Part shown: piece by piece, positions 44,071 through 58,800 of the stretch
How the letters are laid out: each line of letters begins with the position of its first letter
Numbering within the stretch: the stretch's first letter is position 1
DNA from: Hypoxylon rubiginosum
Lineage: Eukaryota; Ascomycota; Sordariomycetes; Xylariales; Hypoxylaceae
Direction: 5' to 3'
Assembly (NCBI GenBank): GCA_902806565.1
Contig: CADCXA010000040.1
Span: forward strand, 186,001 to 250,000
Length of the DNA stretch: 64,000 nt
Notes under the pieces: generated by a model
Databases searched by the model: none
What the model was told of the DNA's origin: nothing
Seen by the model: only the letters and a program-made list of their open reading frames with translations
Translations under genes and position numbers: made by a program

Positions 44071-44862
44071 ATTTTAATTAAATATATTTAAAAATTATTA
44101 TATTTATAAAATTTATAAAAAAACAGTTTAATTTTTTAATTATAATATAAATAAACTTAATTAAGTTTAATTAAACGCGCTTAAAAAATATGTAAATTTA
44201 TAAAAAAATATTTTAATATATTTTAATTATTATTTTTAAATATATTTAATTAAATTTAATTAAATATATTTAAAAAATATATAAATATATAAAATAAAAT
44301 CTTAATATATTTAAAATATTTTTAAATAAATTTAACTAAATTTAATTAAATATATTTATAAAATAAATAATTAAATTTTTAATTATTTAATTAGTTTATA
44401 ACTTTTATATTATATTTATAAGTTTTATAAAAAAATATTAATTTTTTAATTAACCTTAAATATAATTAATTAAATTCGGTTAAATATAATTAAAAAATAA
44501 ATAATTTTTATTTATTTAATTTTTAATTATTTAATTAACTTATTATTTTTTTAATTATATTTATAAGTTTTATAAAAAAATATTAATTTTTTAATTAACC
44601 TTAAATATAATTAATTAAATTTAATTAATTATAATTAAAAAATAAATAAATAATTATTATTTTTATTATTTAATTAATTTAAACCTTTTTTTATTACGTT
44701 TATAAAACTTATAAAAAAGCATTTAAATTTTAATTTTAATTTAAATATATTTAATTAAACTTAGTTAAATATATTTAAAAAATAAATAACTTATAACTGT
44801 TAAAACCTTTAAAAATAATAAATATATTTAATAAAACTTAATTAATTATATTTAAAAAATAA
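44071..44862 (+). repeat. ghost tandem array in the AT block (about eight units)
   Basis: A core like AAATTTAATTAAATATATTT followed by AAAAAAT recurs at about 44071, 44165, 44253, 44338, 44471, 44617, 44757 and 44834. The units at 44412 and 44557 are nearly identical over about 60 bases and lie exactly 145 bp apart. Unit length varies from about 80 to 146 bp. It is probably a former minisatellite or transposon subrepeat that was mutated after it had expanded. Confidence 0.6.
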
Positions 44863-47800
44863 ACAGCTTATAACTAGTTAAACTTTTAAAAATAAAATAT
44901 ATTAATTTAAAAATAAATTATTTATATTAATTTAAATTTTTAATTATAAATATTTTTTAAATATTTTATATTATATTAATAATAAAACATTAACTTACGC
45001 TTATATTTATATATAATAAAAAATTAAACTTATCTTTTTATTTTTATATATTTTTTTTTTTTTTTTTTATTTTTTTATTTTTTTATTTTTATTACGCTTA
45101 AATCTTTTTTTTTATTTTTACTTAACCATAACTTAACTTTTAACACTTATAATAAACATTTATTTAATTTATTAAATTATATAATAAAGTAAATATTTTT
45201 TAATATTAAAGCCCGATTATAAAAACTTTTTAAATTTAAAATATATAAATATTTCTTTTTATTTTTAATATTATAATTACTTTTTATTTTAATAATTAAT
45301 ATACTGTTATTATAACTTCCTTATTTATTATAATCTACTTTTTTAAAAATATATATATACTTATTAAATTTATTTAAAAATTAAATTCGTTAAATAATTT
45401 TATATTTTAAATTAATAAAAAATAATTATTTATTAATAATATTAAATTAAAAATAATAATAATAATAATAATAAAATTAACTTTAAACAAATAAAATTAA
45501 TTTATTAGTTTATATTTTTTAAAACTATAAAATTATTTTTTTATTACTTAATCTTAAATTTTTTTTTATTTTTTTTATATAAATTTTTTATAAAAATTAT
45601 TTTTAATTATTATCTTTTAAATTAAAATTTTAATAATTATTTATTAAATAATATAAATAATCATTTTATAAAACTATAATATTTTAAGGTTTTTATTAAT
45701 AATAAATATTTCTAATTATATATATAAACTTTTTATAATATTAATAACTTTTTTAATAAACCTTTTAATATTTTTTTTATAAAAAACTACTTTATATTAT
45801 AATCTTTTTTTTTTTTTTTAATTAATAAAAACCTATTATTATAAAAGTAAAATTTATTTTTTAACCTTTTTTAAAATTTTAATAAGCTATATTAAAAATA
45901 ATTTTATTAAAAAAATAATCCTTATAAATTAATATTATTTCTAGTTATATTTATAAATAAAAAAACTTTTATTTTTATAAGTTTATTAAATAATTTGTTT
46001 TTTTTATTTATAGTTCTTAAAAAAAATAACTTTTTATTATTATTAATATTAATTAATTTAATTATAATAAATAATAATTTAAACTTTTTATTAAAACTTA
46101 TATTAATATTTATTTTATTAAAGTTTAATAAAATATCTAGCTTTTTTTTAAAATTTAAAAATATTAAATATAAAACTAAATAAAAGTTAATAATATTAAA
46201 TATATTAAAATAAAAGTTAAAATAAAATATACTTATATTTAATTTTAATTATTATATTTTAATAATATTTAACTACTTTTAATAAAATTTAAAAAAAATT
46301 AATAATATATTAATATATAATTTAAATATTTAAATAATTTTAATATATATTTATTTCTTTAAAACTTTTTATTTTATTTATTTTTTATATAATAAAACAT
46401 ATTATAATAAAACATATTAAATATATTTTAAAAACATTAACCTAAAAAAAAATAAATTTTATATATATTTTTTTTTATTTATAAATTTTTCTATTTTTTA
46501 TTTAAACCTTTTATTTATATCTTTTAATTTTAATTAATGTTAAATATTTCTTTTAATTATTATTATTTTATTTACTTTTAATATATAAATATTATTATAT
46601 TTTAATATATAACTAAGTTTTTTTAAAGTTTATTATTATTTAAAACCAGCTTATTATAATTATATATTATTTATTTTTTTTTTATTTTTATATAATAAAT
46701 ATATATAAATTTATTAAAATTTATATTAAATATAAAAAAATTTATATATTATTTAAAATAACTTTTAATTTTTATATAAAAAATTTTTATTATATTTATT
46801 ATTTATGTTATACTTTAAAATAATATTAGTTATTAAATAAGATTAATTTAAATATATTTTATTAGTTTAAACGTTTTTAAAAGTTTAAAATTAAAAGAAA
46901 TAAAATAATTAAATAGTAATAATTTAAACCTTAAAATTTTTTATAATTATTTTAAACTTTAAATTAATAATTTTTAAAGTAAAATTATTTATTATATTTT
47001 TTATATTTTTATTATAAAAAGTAATTAAATTTTATTAAATATTATAAAACTTAATTATATAATAATAAACTTTTATAAATAAATATTTATAATATTAACA
47101 CTATAAATAAATAATATAACTTTTATAATATATTTTATTAATTTAATAAATACTTTAAAAAGAAAATAAAAAAAAATAAGATTTTTATATTTTATTATAA
47201 AAATAAAAATATATAACTGGTAAAAATCTATAAACTTTTTAAATTTTTATAGTTATTATTAATTAGTTTTAATTTAAAAGCTTAAAAGTTTTAAAAAAAT
47301 ATTTAACGGTTTAATTTTATTTTTTTTTTTATATTTATTTTATATAAACTTATTAATTATAATATTAATAATTTAAATTTTAATTATTTTTAAATTTAAA
47401 AAGTTTTATATTATATAACTAGTTTTTTAAAAATAATATAAAATAAGTAACCTAAATATATTTAACTATATTTTTATAACTTATAATTAATTGTTTAATA
47501 TTAATCCGTTATTAATAATAATAATTTAAATTTAAATATTTTAATATAATTTTTTAAAAAAATCTATATAAATAATTTATATATTAAAAAATATATTATA
47601 ACTTAAAAATAAATATAAAAAGCTATAAATAATTTAAAGAATTTAAATATAAATAGTTTTATAATTTAATTTATATTAAAATTTAATTTAAATATAATTT
47701 TTAAAAAGGGTATAAATTAATAATATAAAAATTTTTTAAAAACTAAAAATATTACTAATATTATTTTAAATATTATAAAAGAAAACTAATAATAAAAAAA

Positions 47801-50800
47801 AATTATCCTAGCCGAATAAATTATTATAAAAAAAATATTATTTTTTTATATATATGTTTTTATAAATTATTTAATATATATATTATTTGTTTATATATTA
47901 ATATAATTATATAAAAAAACTAACTATAATTTAAATATATAATTTTATAATAAAAGTTATAAAAAAAAAAACTTATTCTTATAATAATATTTTTAATATT
48001 ATTTATATAATTATAAATAAAAAATATTAGTTTTATTTATATTTAATTAATTTTTCCAGTAATATTTAATTAATGTTTAAATTATTATAAAATAAATCGC
48101 TTTAAAATAATTAAAATATAAATAAAATAATTTATAAAAAACCTTTTAAAATGGTTTTTATAACATTATTTTAACTAAAAATATTAATTTAACTAATATT
48201 AACTATAATATATATTTATTATCTTTATTTATTAATAATAAAAAATTTATATTTTATTATTATTAAAATTTAATAATTATTATTTGTTATTTAAATTAAT
48301 TAACCCTTTTTATTATTTTTATTATTAATTTAAACTAACTAAAAATAAAAAATAAGCTTTTTTTAAATTAAATTATAAATAATTAATTTAATATTAATAT
48401 TTATATCTTTAACTAAAAATAAAAAACACTTTTAAATAATATTATAAAAAAAAATTATTTTAATAAATATTATAATATAATTTAAACAATTAAATATTAA
48501 AAAAAAAACTTATTTTATATATATTACTTAATCTTTTTATTATTATTAAACCGTAATTAATTTATAAAACCTATAAATATTAACTATATTATATAAATTA
48601 AAATTCTAGAAACTAATATTAATTTAAACGGTATTTTATAATAAATAATATTATTTAATATAATATATAAACCTTATAATATAATGAATTTAAAGTTACT
48701 TTATATAATTAAAAACTATTATTTTAAAAACTTTTTAAAGTTATTTTACTTTAAAATTATAATTAAATTAAATAAATATTTAATATACAAATAAAAACTA
48801 TATATTAAAATCCCAAATTATTTAAAACCAATAAAATAAAATAATAATTAAATAATACTATATAACCCTTTTTTTAACTAAAAATACTAGACGTATATTA
48901 ATATTAAAATCTATATTATTATAAAAATAATTAAATATATTTATAAATATATTTATAAAAATAATAATTAGATTATAACCCGTTTATATTAAAAAAAAAC
49001 ACTGTTATAATAAAATTAAAATTAAAATTAACCTTGTAATAAAATTAATAAATATTTATATAGTTATTTTATTAAATTGTATAAATTAATATATCGCTTT
49101 TTAAAATTTTTAATTCACGGTATATATTTATTTATTTAATTTTTAACCGTTTATTTAAAAAAGAAAAATAAAATAAAATATTATATTAAAAATAATTTTA
49201 AGTTAATAATAAAAACTTTAAAATAAAATTATATAATTTTTATAATATAATTTAAATATAATAAAGTTTATAAAAATAATTAAAATATTTTATATTAAAA
49301 CTTTTTATATTTATTTTAATGATACGTAAAAAAAAAATGAATAAGATATAAGCGAAAAATAATAAGGAAGTTTAATTAAATATATTTTATTTATTTAAAA
49401 GTTAATAAAAAATTTTATTTATAAATATTTTTTATTTTAATTTTTAAAACTAAAAATTAACTTGATTTAATAAAATATAATAATATTTAATATTTAATAT
49501 TTTAAGATATTTATTAAATTTAAGGTTTTTTAAAAAATAATAACTATTAAAAGAATTTTTTTAAAAAAATATAAATATTTTTAATTAACAGTTAATTAAA
49601 AACTGTTTTTATATACGTTTTATAAAAAAGTAATATTTAAAATCTAGTTTATATTTAAAATAAATTTTAAAAATTTATATATAATAATTTAATATAAATA
49701 TTTAATAAAATATAAAATTTATTTAACTTAATTAAAACTATTTATTTAAATTATAGTTTATATTTAATTAAAGTAACTATTATAAACTTAAAAAACTAAA
49801 ATAAAACAAGCCTTTTTTTGTTTTAATTTAATTAAAAAAAGATTTATATTAATTACTTATTTAAAAAAAAATTAAATTATAATTATAATATTAAAATAAA
49901 TTTATATAATAAAACGTTTTTAATATTAAATAATAATTAATATATTATATATAATATTATTATAATAATTATTAAATAAACTTTTTTTTTTATATATTTT
50001 TATTTATAAAACCTAGTTAAAATTAAAAAAACCTTTTTATATTTAATATTTTATTATTATTATTAATTAAAAAAAAAAGTTATATTATATATAACTTTAT
50101 TTAACATTATAATACTTTTATTACCTGGTGGGAGAACCGCTTATTTATAGTTTAAAATTCTTATTATTTTAAATAATAATTTAATATATAATATTTAAAA
50201 AAAATTAATAAAAATAAATCTTTTTTAATAAATATTATTAATTATTTAAAATAAAGTTACTATATAATATAAACATATATTTAAAATAATCTATAAAATA
50301 TTATATAACATATAAAAAAATTAATTTTTATTTAATAAAATATTTACCTTATTTAAAAAAAACTTTATATAAATTTTATTTATAATTAAAAAAGAATTAA
50401 AACTATAAATTATTAACATTTATTTATAAAATTTATTTTTATAGTTTAAGCTTTAAAAGTTATATTTAATAAAAAATATAAAAATTTAATAAAATAATAT
50501 AAAAAATATAAAATTTTTATAATAATTTTAAATAATTTTTTATAATTTTAAAACTAATAAATTAATATTATTACTTAATATAATAAAAACGTTTAATAAT
50601 ATTAAAAACTTTTATAATTATATTTACTTAAAAAAAGTTTTAAATAATATGTTATATAATTTAAACGTTTTTATTTTTAAATTTATTTTATTTATATATA
50701 ACATGTTTATATAAAAAATTAATAATAATTTATTATTTAATATTTTTAAAAAAAAATAAAAATACTTTTTAATAAATAAATTTATTAAAATAAATAATTA

Positions 50801-53435
50801 ATAAACTAAAAAAACACTAATTAAAATAATTTAAACTTTATAACTAAAAAAAATACCACTAGTTAAATTAAAATTAAAAGTTAATTTTTTTATTATAATA
50901 TTATATAATTTAAATTTTAATTAAAATCTTTATAACAATATTTAAATAATTATAACTTAGTTTAATAAATATAATATAAAAGCTAAAATTTTTAACAAAT
51001 TATTTAATAAAATAAAATATATTTTATTAAAAGTTAAATTAATTTAAAATAATAAAAACTAGTTATTTATATAATTTAAATAATAATTTTTAATATTAAT
51101 TTATTTTATTATAACTATAAATAAATTATAAAAATAATTTTTTAATATAATTAATATTAATTAAAAAATTCTTATATTTATATATAAATAGTTTTATATA
51201 ACTATATTAAAAATTAAGTTCGTTTAAAAATTAAAAATCTTAAAAACATTAAAAATAAAGTTTAATAAATTATTAAATATTATATATTTTAAAATCCTAT
51301 AAAAATTAATAAATAATTAAAAGAAAATATTATAAATAATATTATATTTAATATATATATAAAATACTTTTAATTAATTATTTAACTTATTTTTACTTTT
51401 TAAAATAAAAAATTTTATTACGTTTTAATTATTTTACTTTTTTTATTATATTAAATAATTAAAATAATAAGCTATAAATTATTTTAATTATTTTAAATAA
51501 ATAAATATTAATTAACTTTTACTTTATTATAAACTTTATATCTTTTTTAACTATTAATAACGGAAAATTATATTAAAAAAAAATTAAAATTAATATAAAA
51601 ACATTAATTAATACACTATTTATTTTAATATATTTATTAATAGTTATTAAAAAAATTAATTATTATTACTTAAATTTATTAGTATTTATATATTATATAT
51701 TAAATTAATAAAAATATTTACTTTTAATATTATTATAATAATAATTAATATATATATTATTAAAATAATTAAATAAAATAATATAATGTTAAAATTTATT
51801 ATTATTTATTTTATAATTAATATAATTTTATTTTAAAGGTAAAATAATATTATATATTTATATATAAATAACTAATAATAATTAAAATTTTTAAATTAAC
51901 TAAAAAAAACTAATATAAATTTACTTTTATAATTAATAATTAACGTTTTATTTAACTTAATTTTTTTATAATAATAAACTTAGTTTTTATATTATATATT
52001 TAATAAAAAAATTTATTTAATAATAAGTTATTAAATTATTAATAAAGTATTTATTTAAAAAAATAATAAAACTTAATATATATATAAATTATTAAATATT
52101 AAAATTATAATATTATTTATTTTTATTTTTTTAATCCTAGTTAAAATTTATTATATATACTTGATTAAATTTTTATTATTTTTTAATATAAAATAATTAT
52201 TATTTTTATTAATATAATAAAAAATCTTAAATATATAAAATAAAATTAAAAAATAATTTAACTTATTTTAATTTAAAACTAATATTTATTTTTAATTAAG
52301 CTTAAAAAAGTTAAAATAATTTATATTATAAGATAATAAATTTAATAAATAAAAGCTAGTGTATTAATTATTATTATTTTAACTTATAAAACTATAAAAC
52401 CGCTTTTTTAATTTAATAATAATAATTATTATAAATATTATTTTTATAATATAAAAAAACTAAAATAAAATTAAAAAATCTTTTAAAATCAATAAAATCT
52501 TTTAGAAAATATTCTTTATAAATTAAAAAAAAATCTTATAAACCATATAAACTTAAATAATATTAATTAAAAATAATTATAAAAATTTATAAAATTTAAA
52601 AATTTAAACTAAATAATTATTTAAATTAAATAAATAAAAAAAATATTAAATAATTTAAAATTAATATTATATAAATTACGTTTTAATAATAGTTTAAAAA
52701 AATATATAATAATTAAATATATATTATATATTAAAAATAAACCGGTTTAAAATATATATAAAATAATAAAAAAAATAAAAATTTTAAATAAATTATAATT
52801 ATAAAATTAACTAGCGTTAAAAATAAACTTTAAATAAGTAAAGATTATTTAATTAAACGCTTTTAGTTTTATATTATAAAATTATAATATAAAAAAAAAT
52901 CTTATATTTTAAAAATATAAAAAAATATTAACTTAAAATTTTTATTAAATAATATATAAAATAATAAACTAATTTATTAAATTATTTTCTTTTTATTTAT
53001 ATATATATATTTTATAAAATATTATTTTTATAAAAATATTTATTTAAAAAATATTATAAATTATATATATAAAAAAATAATATATAAAAAAAAATCTAAT
53101 TTTTTTAATTATAATATATTAAAAGAAACCTAATTTTTTATAAATAAAATATTAAAAAAAATTAAACCTTTTAATAAATATAATTATTATAAATATATTT
53201 AAAAGTAATTTTATAATTAACCTTAAAATTAATATTAATAAAAAACTTAATATTAATAAAAACTATATAAAAAATAATTAAAATAAAATAATTTTTATAA
53301 TAATTTAAATTTTAATTATTACCATTTATTAAATTAAATATAAATATAAATAACTTTAAAATAAAATTAAAATTAATAAATAAATAAAATAATATAAATT
53401 TAATTTTAATATTTAAATATAAAAAATTAAACTTA

Positions 53436-53452
53436 GCTTTTTTTTCCTAGTT
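53436..53452. repeat. 17-base palindrome in the AT block
   Basis: TCCTAGTTAAACTAGGA is an inverted repeat of 8 bases around a single A, and is one of the few G/C-containing motifs nearby. Confidence 0.6.
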
Positions 53453-53498
53453 AAACTAGGAGTTATTATTTAAATTACTAAAAAAAAAAAAGTTAAAA

Positions 53499-53499
53499 C

Positions 53500-53546
<47 letters not shown>

Positions 53547-53568
53547 TTATTATTATTATTATTAGTAA
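53499..53568 (+). repeat. (TTA)n microsatellite
   Basis: About 23 TTA units with one interruption (TTTTTA). It lies inside the AT block. Confidence 0.85.
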
Positions 53569-55748
53569 ATTTAAATTACTTAATATATATTAAAAACATT
53601 AATTTTTTATAATAATATTTTTAAAAAAAATATTTAAAATTATTATTATTACTAAGCTTTATTTATTTAATATATATTAAATAAATTAAGCGTTTACTTA
53701 AATACTTAATATTACTTTTTTTTTTAACTTTATTTATATTTTTTTTTTTAATTTTATTTATATCCTTTTTTTTAACTTTATTTATATTTTATAAAACTTT
53801 ATTAATATTATATTTTTAACTAACTTTTTTAATATTAATAGTTTTTACTTTAAAATTAAAAAGTTATTTCGTTATTATTATTTATTATATAAATTATTTA
53901 TTATAAAAACTTTTATATTTAAAAAAAATAATAAAATATTTTTAATAAAAAATATTATTATTAAACATCTTAATTATTTTTTTAATAAATAAAACTTAAA
54001 TAAAACAAATAAATAAAAATTTAATTAAAATATAAAAAATTAAATAAAAAAAATAATTATAAAATAATATATATATTTTAATATTTATATTATAATATTT
54101 AATTAATAACTAAAAAATATATAATATTAAATAAAGTTTATTTTTTTATTTAAAATCTAACTTTAAATAAATAATAATATAATTTTTATCTTAAATATAA
54201 TAAAAATCTTAATAAAAAAATATATAGTTAAAAAAAAAAATATAAATAATATTTAATAAATTTTTTATAAAATATATATATATTTAATTAATTAATAACC
54301 AGGGATTTATAATTTTAAATATAATATAACCGTTTTTTAATTTTATTAATTATAATATAAAAATATAATAATTATAATTAAAATTAAATTTAAAATTAAT
54401 ATAATTAAATAAATTATTAATATATATATTTTTTTATTGCTTAAATATATTTTTATAAAAAAAAAACTAATATTTTTAAAAAGAAATTACTAAATATAAT
54501 ATATTAATTATAATAAAAATAATTAATATAAATATATATATATAATATTTAAAACTAATTATAATATTTAAATATATAACTTATATTTATATAATTTTTA
54601 TAAAAAACATAAAAATAATAAATTTTAATATTAATTAAATTATTTTAAAATATTAATAAATAAAAAATAGTTTAATTAATAAATAAAAAAAAATATAGTT
54701 TTTATATATTTTTAATATTATTTTAAATATTTTTAATAATAATTATATAAACTTTATAAAATAATAAATAATAAAACTTATTATTATTAATAACATATAA
54801 AATAATTAATATATATAATAAATTATATTTAAAATAAAAAATATAAATAACTTTTTAAATTTAATTAAATATATTATTATTATTATTAAAAAACATAGTA
54901 ACTATAAATTTTTCTTTTAAATTTATTTTATATTTTATATTAATAAAAAATATATTAATAAAAAATAAATATTAAAATAAAAAATAAAAAATTAACTATA
55001 TATTATATAACTTATTTATATATATAAATAAATAATAAATTATTAATATTTTAAGTTTTAAAATAATTTATTACTTAAATATCTAAATAATTTATATAAA
55101 TAAATCCTTATAACTTTATTTACATTATAATAAATATAACTTTTTATTATTTATATATATTTAAATTTATATATATTATATTTATATATTTAAAAATAAA
55201 TAATATTAATAAATTATATTATTTAATTTATAAACTATTTTTATATAATTTATATATATAGTTATAATATAAACTTAATATATATTATTTAAAATATTTA
55301 AAAATAAAATTATTATTTAATTTTAACTTTTTAAATTATTTTAATATAATTTTTAATATTAATTATAAAATAATTTATATTATTTATATTATTATTACTA
55401 ATAACTATTAATATTTAATAATAAAAAAAAATATTAATATATTATAAATATATAAAAATAAATATAATTTTTATATCTTAAAAATCTTTAAAAATAAATT
55501 ATTTATTATATTTAACTATAAAATTTTATTATTTAATAATTATTAGTAAATTTAGTTAATAAATAATATTAAATATTTTTTTATTATAATATTATAATAA
55601 TTATTTAAATTTATTAATAAAATAATATTAATAAATAACTATATTTTTTATTTAAATTTTAACTAATAAATAATATTTATTATTTTATTTTTATTATAAA
55701 AAAAAATAATAAACTTAAAATATAAATATAATAAATTAATTATAAGTA

Positions 55749-55823
55749 AGTTAATTTTAAATAAACTAATTTTAAATAAACTAATTTTAAATAAGTTAAT
55801 TTTAAATAAATTAACTTTAAATA
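55749..55823 (+). repeat. 15-bp minisatellite in the AT block, five copies
   Basis: CTAATTTTAAATAAA and near variants repeated five times at a strict 15-bp period. The variants differ mainly as C versus T or A versus G at fixed positions (AAACTA, AAGTTA, AAATTA), as expected if one G/C-bearing unit was mutated unevenly. Confidence 0.8.
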
Positions 55824-58800
55824 ATAAAAAAACATTTTTATAAATTTTAATTATTAAAATTATAATAAATTTAAAAAAATTAATAAATAATTATAATTTT
55901 TTAATTAAAATTTATTGTTTTATAAAAATACTAATTAAAATTAAAATAATTTATATTATATTAAAAATATATTTAATTTAATTTAATAATTATTATATAT
56001 AAAATTTTATAATTTTATTTTTAAATATAAATAACTTTTTTAATAATAATAAAAATTAAATAATAATTTAAAATAATATTTATTATTTATTTAATTATAA
56101 CTATATAATTATAATATTAAAAAAAAATAAAAATAAAAATAATAAATTAAACAAGTTATATATATTATAAATTTATATATTAAATTTATTAAAATTTTTT
56201 ATTAATAAAAACTTATTATATTTAAATTTTTATTATAATATTAAATACCGTTTTATTTTAAAAACGTCCTTTTAATATACACTTATATATTTTACTTAAA
56301 ATCTAATATATAATAAAATAACCTTGTTATTTAAAAATAAAAAAATAATAAAAAATTAAAAATTTAATTTACTATTAATAAAACTTTAAAAAAATAAACA
56401 TTATAAATAAAAATTATTAAAAATTTTAATTAAAATATATAAATTATAAATAAAAATATTAAAAATAAATAATTAAAAAAAAAGGAAAAAATAAAATAAA
56501 AATTAACAATTAAAAAATTTAAAATTAGGAGGCTTAAAATTAAAAAATTAACAATTAAAAAATAATTATAAATATTATCCCTTAGTTTTAAAAAAAAACT
56601 TTTTAAATTTAAATTTAAAATTTAATAATAATAACCTTATTATTTATTACCAGCTTTATAAAAAAACTTTTATTATATAAAAATAAAATAAATTAAAACT
56701 AATAATTAATAATAATAATTATAAAAAAAAGTTTAAAATTAATAAAAAACTAAAAATAAAATATATAAAATTAATATTAATTTTAACTTATATTAAAACT
56801 AAATAATTTAAATTTATATTTAGCGATATTATATTTAAATTAAATATTAACTTAATTTTATTATTTAATAATTTTATTAATAATAATAATAACATTTAAA
56901 CTAACAATAAATAAAATTTTAATAAATATAAATATAATAATATTTTAATAATTAAAAAAAATAACAATTATTAATTAAAAAATTTTTAAAAAAAAAAATA
57001 ATAAAATTTAAATAAAAATTTAAAAAAAATAAATATAAATATAAATATAAAATATAAAGTATAAATAAAATAATTAATATAAATATACTAATTAAAAAAA
57101 AATAATATAAATTAATAAAAAATTCTAATAAAAAATAATAAACTTAATAATTAAATATTAATTTTATAATTTTTATTTTATATTTTTATAGATAAATTTT
57201 AATTAATTTAAATTATGTAAAATTAATATAGTGTAATAATAAAATGCTTATATAATTTAAAAAAAAAACCCATAGCTTCCCTCCCAGCCATGCTTGCACA
57301 GCCAGGTTACGCAGCTAGTATATATACACATACATATACACATACATATACACTTACCTTACATGCTGCCTGCAGCGGGCGTTAAGGTTCCATGCGACTT
57401 GACCTGACTTGACTTACTTACACTTACACCCCCCGACCGAGCCAGGTCGCGGGCCGCCCGCGATTGGGGGTCTGCCCGAAGGACACGCCGTCGGGCCAAA
57501 CCTGCAACCTGCGTCCTGCGACCTGCATCCCCCGTTTCTGTTTTGTTTGTTCGTTAGCCAAGGCATCAGCAGCAAGCAAGCAGCATCTCCCCCTTCGCCC
57601 TCTTCGCTCTCTTCGCTGGCTGGCTCGCCTTACCCTGCCCTACATATCTATGGTATCGCACACCTACGCAAAGAATCCTACAATACCAGATACCTTTCAT
57701 CGATATTGCTTTTTCTCCCCCTCTTTTTGCCCCTCTGCTTTCCCCCCATGTGGTTCTGTGTCTACCCCACGTCGGAAACGGCTGACAAGGAGTCCCAGTA
57801 AGGCCTCCTTGATACACCGAAACGACCGCGGAGAGCAGGCATATGGAAGGGCAGACTAGGGGGGGGGTAGGAAAAAAAGGGGAGAATGGGTAAAACCTGA
57901 TGTATCAGAATAAATGGCGCGTCTCTTTGGGGGCTTAAAACAAAAGCGGCCAGCTCATGCTGCATGTCAAATGTTTGCATATGTCGTCGTCCCGGGACTA
58001 CTACGCTGTCTTGTCACCCTACTGATGATGATGGCATTGCCTATCCTCGTTTCTGACTAGGTATGTAGCTTATATGGTGGCTTTTTCGTACCTATCAGCT
58101 CCAAGAGGTCCAGACACGTACCCCGCGCGTCGAAGATCCGTGGCTTGCGTCTTATAGCAATCTCCTGTCCAAAATCGATTTTAGACACTGCATGACGCGC
58201 CGTATACTTTCGGCTGGGTGAGGGTAGTATGCCGCCTTCTTCGGCAGATGGCGAGTTATCCTGTTCGTGATAAGAGGCCTCCACAACGTACGTCATTCCC
58301 GCTAGGCGGCGGCAAGGTCAGAAAACTTTTTTTTTTTTAATAAAGAAGCAGTACGGGCCAGTTTCGATAGGACAGGTCGATGAGACATGCATAGGACAAG
58401 ATGCCATTTGTAGATTATGACCTTGCCGCTGCATCGGGGAGATCATCATAGATGCCAAGTATGAAACTTCATCGGCGAGATCAACATGAATATCAGCTGG
58501 ACAATTCCGTGGAGATCACCTTACCGACTTGCTGGGTAAGAACACCAAAAACAGTTTACCGCCAGCGCCCCGGGTTTTGCTCCAGAGCTGCAACAGAGAC
58601 GTACAGTAAGGCGTTCCCGCCTACGCGGTAGGGCACCTTCGCCTCACGTCTGCATGTTGCCGGATCCGAGAGGAGCGAGGAAGGGCCCTGGCGACCGGTG
58701 TCCCGCACGCTGGGAATGAAAAAAGAACGTCTTGGCTTGGACCGGATCCTGCCAATCAAGCGTGGCGCAGGAACCGTCGAACTGCAAGCCAGTCCAGCCT

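Larger units (their letters stand above)
43524..57268. repeat. 13.7-kb near-pure AT block (RIP-type isochore)
   Basis: G+C is about 5% by hand count on scattered 60-base lines (0 to 6 G/C per line), against about 45-50% on both sides, with edges within tens of bases (near 43524 and 57268). The longest open frame is 62 codons of Leu/Ile/Asn/Lys with no meaning. The C residues left are mostly followed by T, the G residues mostly preceded by A; CpA and CpG are rare. This is what exhaustive C-to-T mutation of repeated DNA on both strands (repeat-induced point mutation, known in Pezizomycotina) would leave. The original sequence, presumably nested transposons, cannot be recognised. Nuclear mitochondrial DNA is unlikely, since fungal mitochondrial genes keep long frames and higher G+C. 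Confidence 0.85.

Noticed and set aside
44071..44862. CRISPR array
   Set aside because: Unit length is irregular, the core is not exact, and the context is eukaryotic.
45995..46183. 62-codon hydrophobic frame in the AT block
   Set aside because: Leu/Ile/Asn/Lys/Phe only, as expected from random AT triplets; no start context or homology.
43524..57268. Insertion of mitochondrial DNA into the nucleus
   Set aside because: No mitochondrial gene frames or rRNA/tRNA-like segments remain, and G+C is far below typical fungal mitochondrial DNA.
43524..57268. Small centromere
   Set aside because: Composition would fit an AT-rich regional centromere, but 13.7 kb is short compared with known Pezizomycotina examples and no other evidence is available; kept only as a remark.
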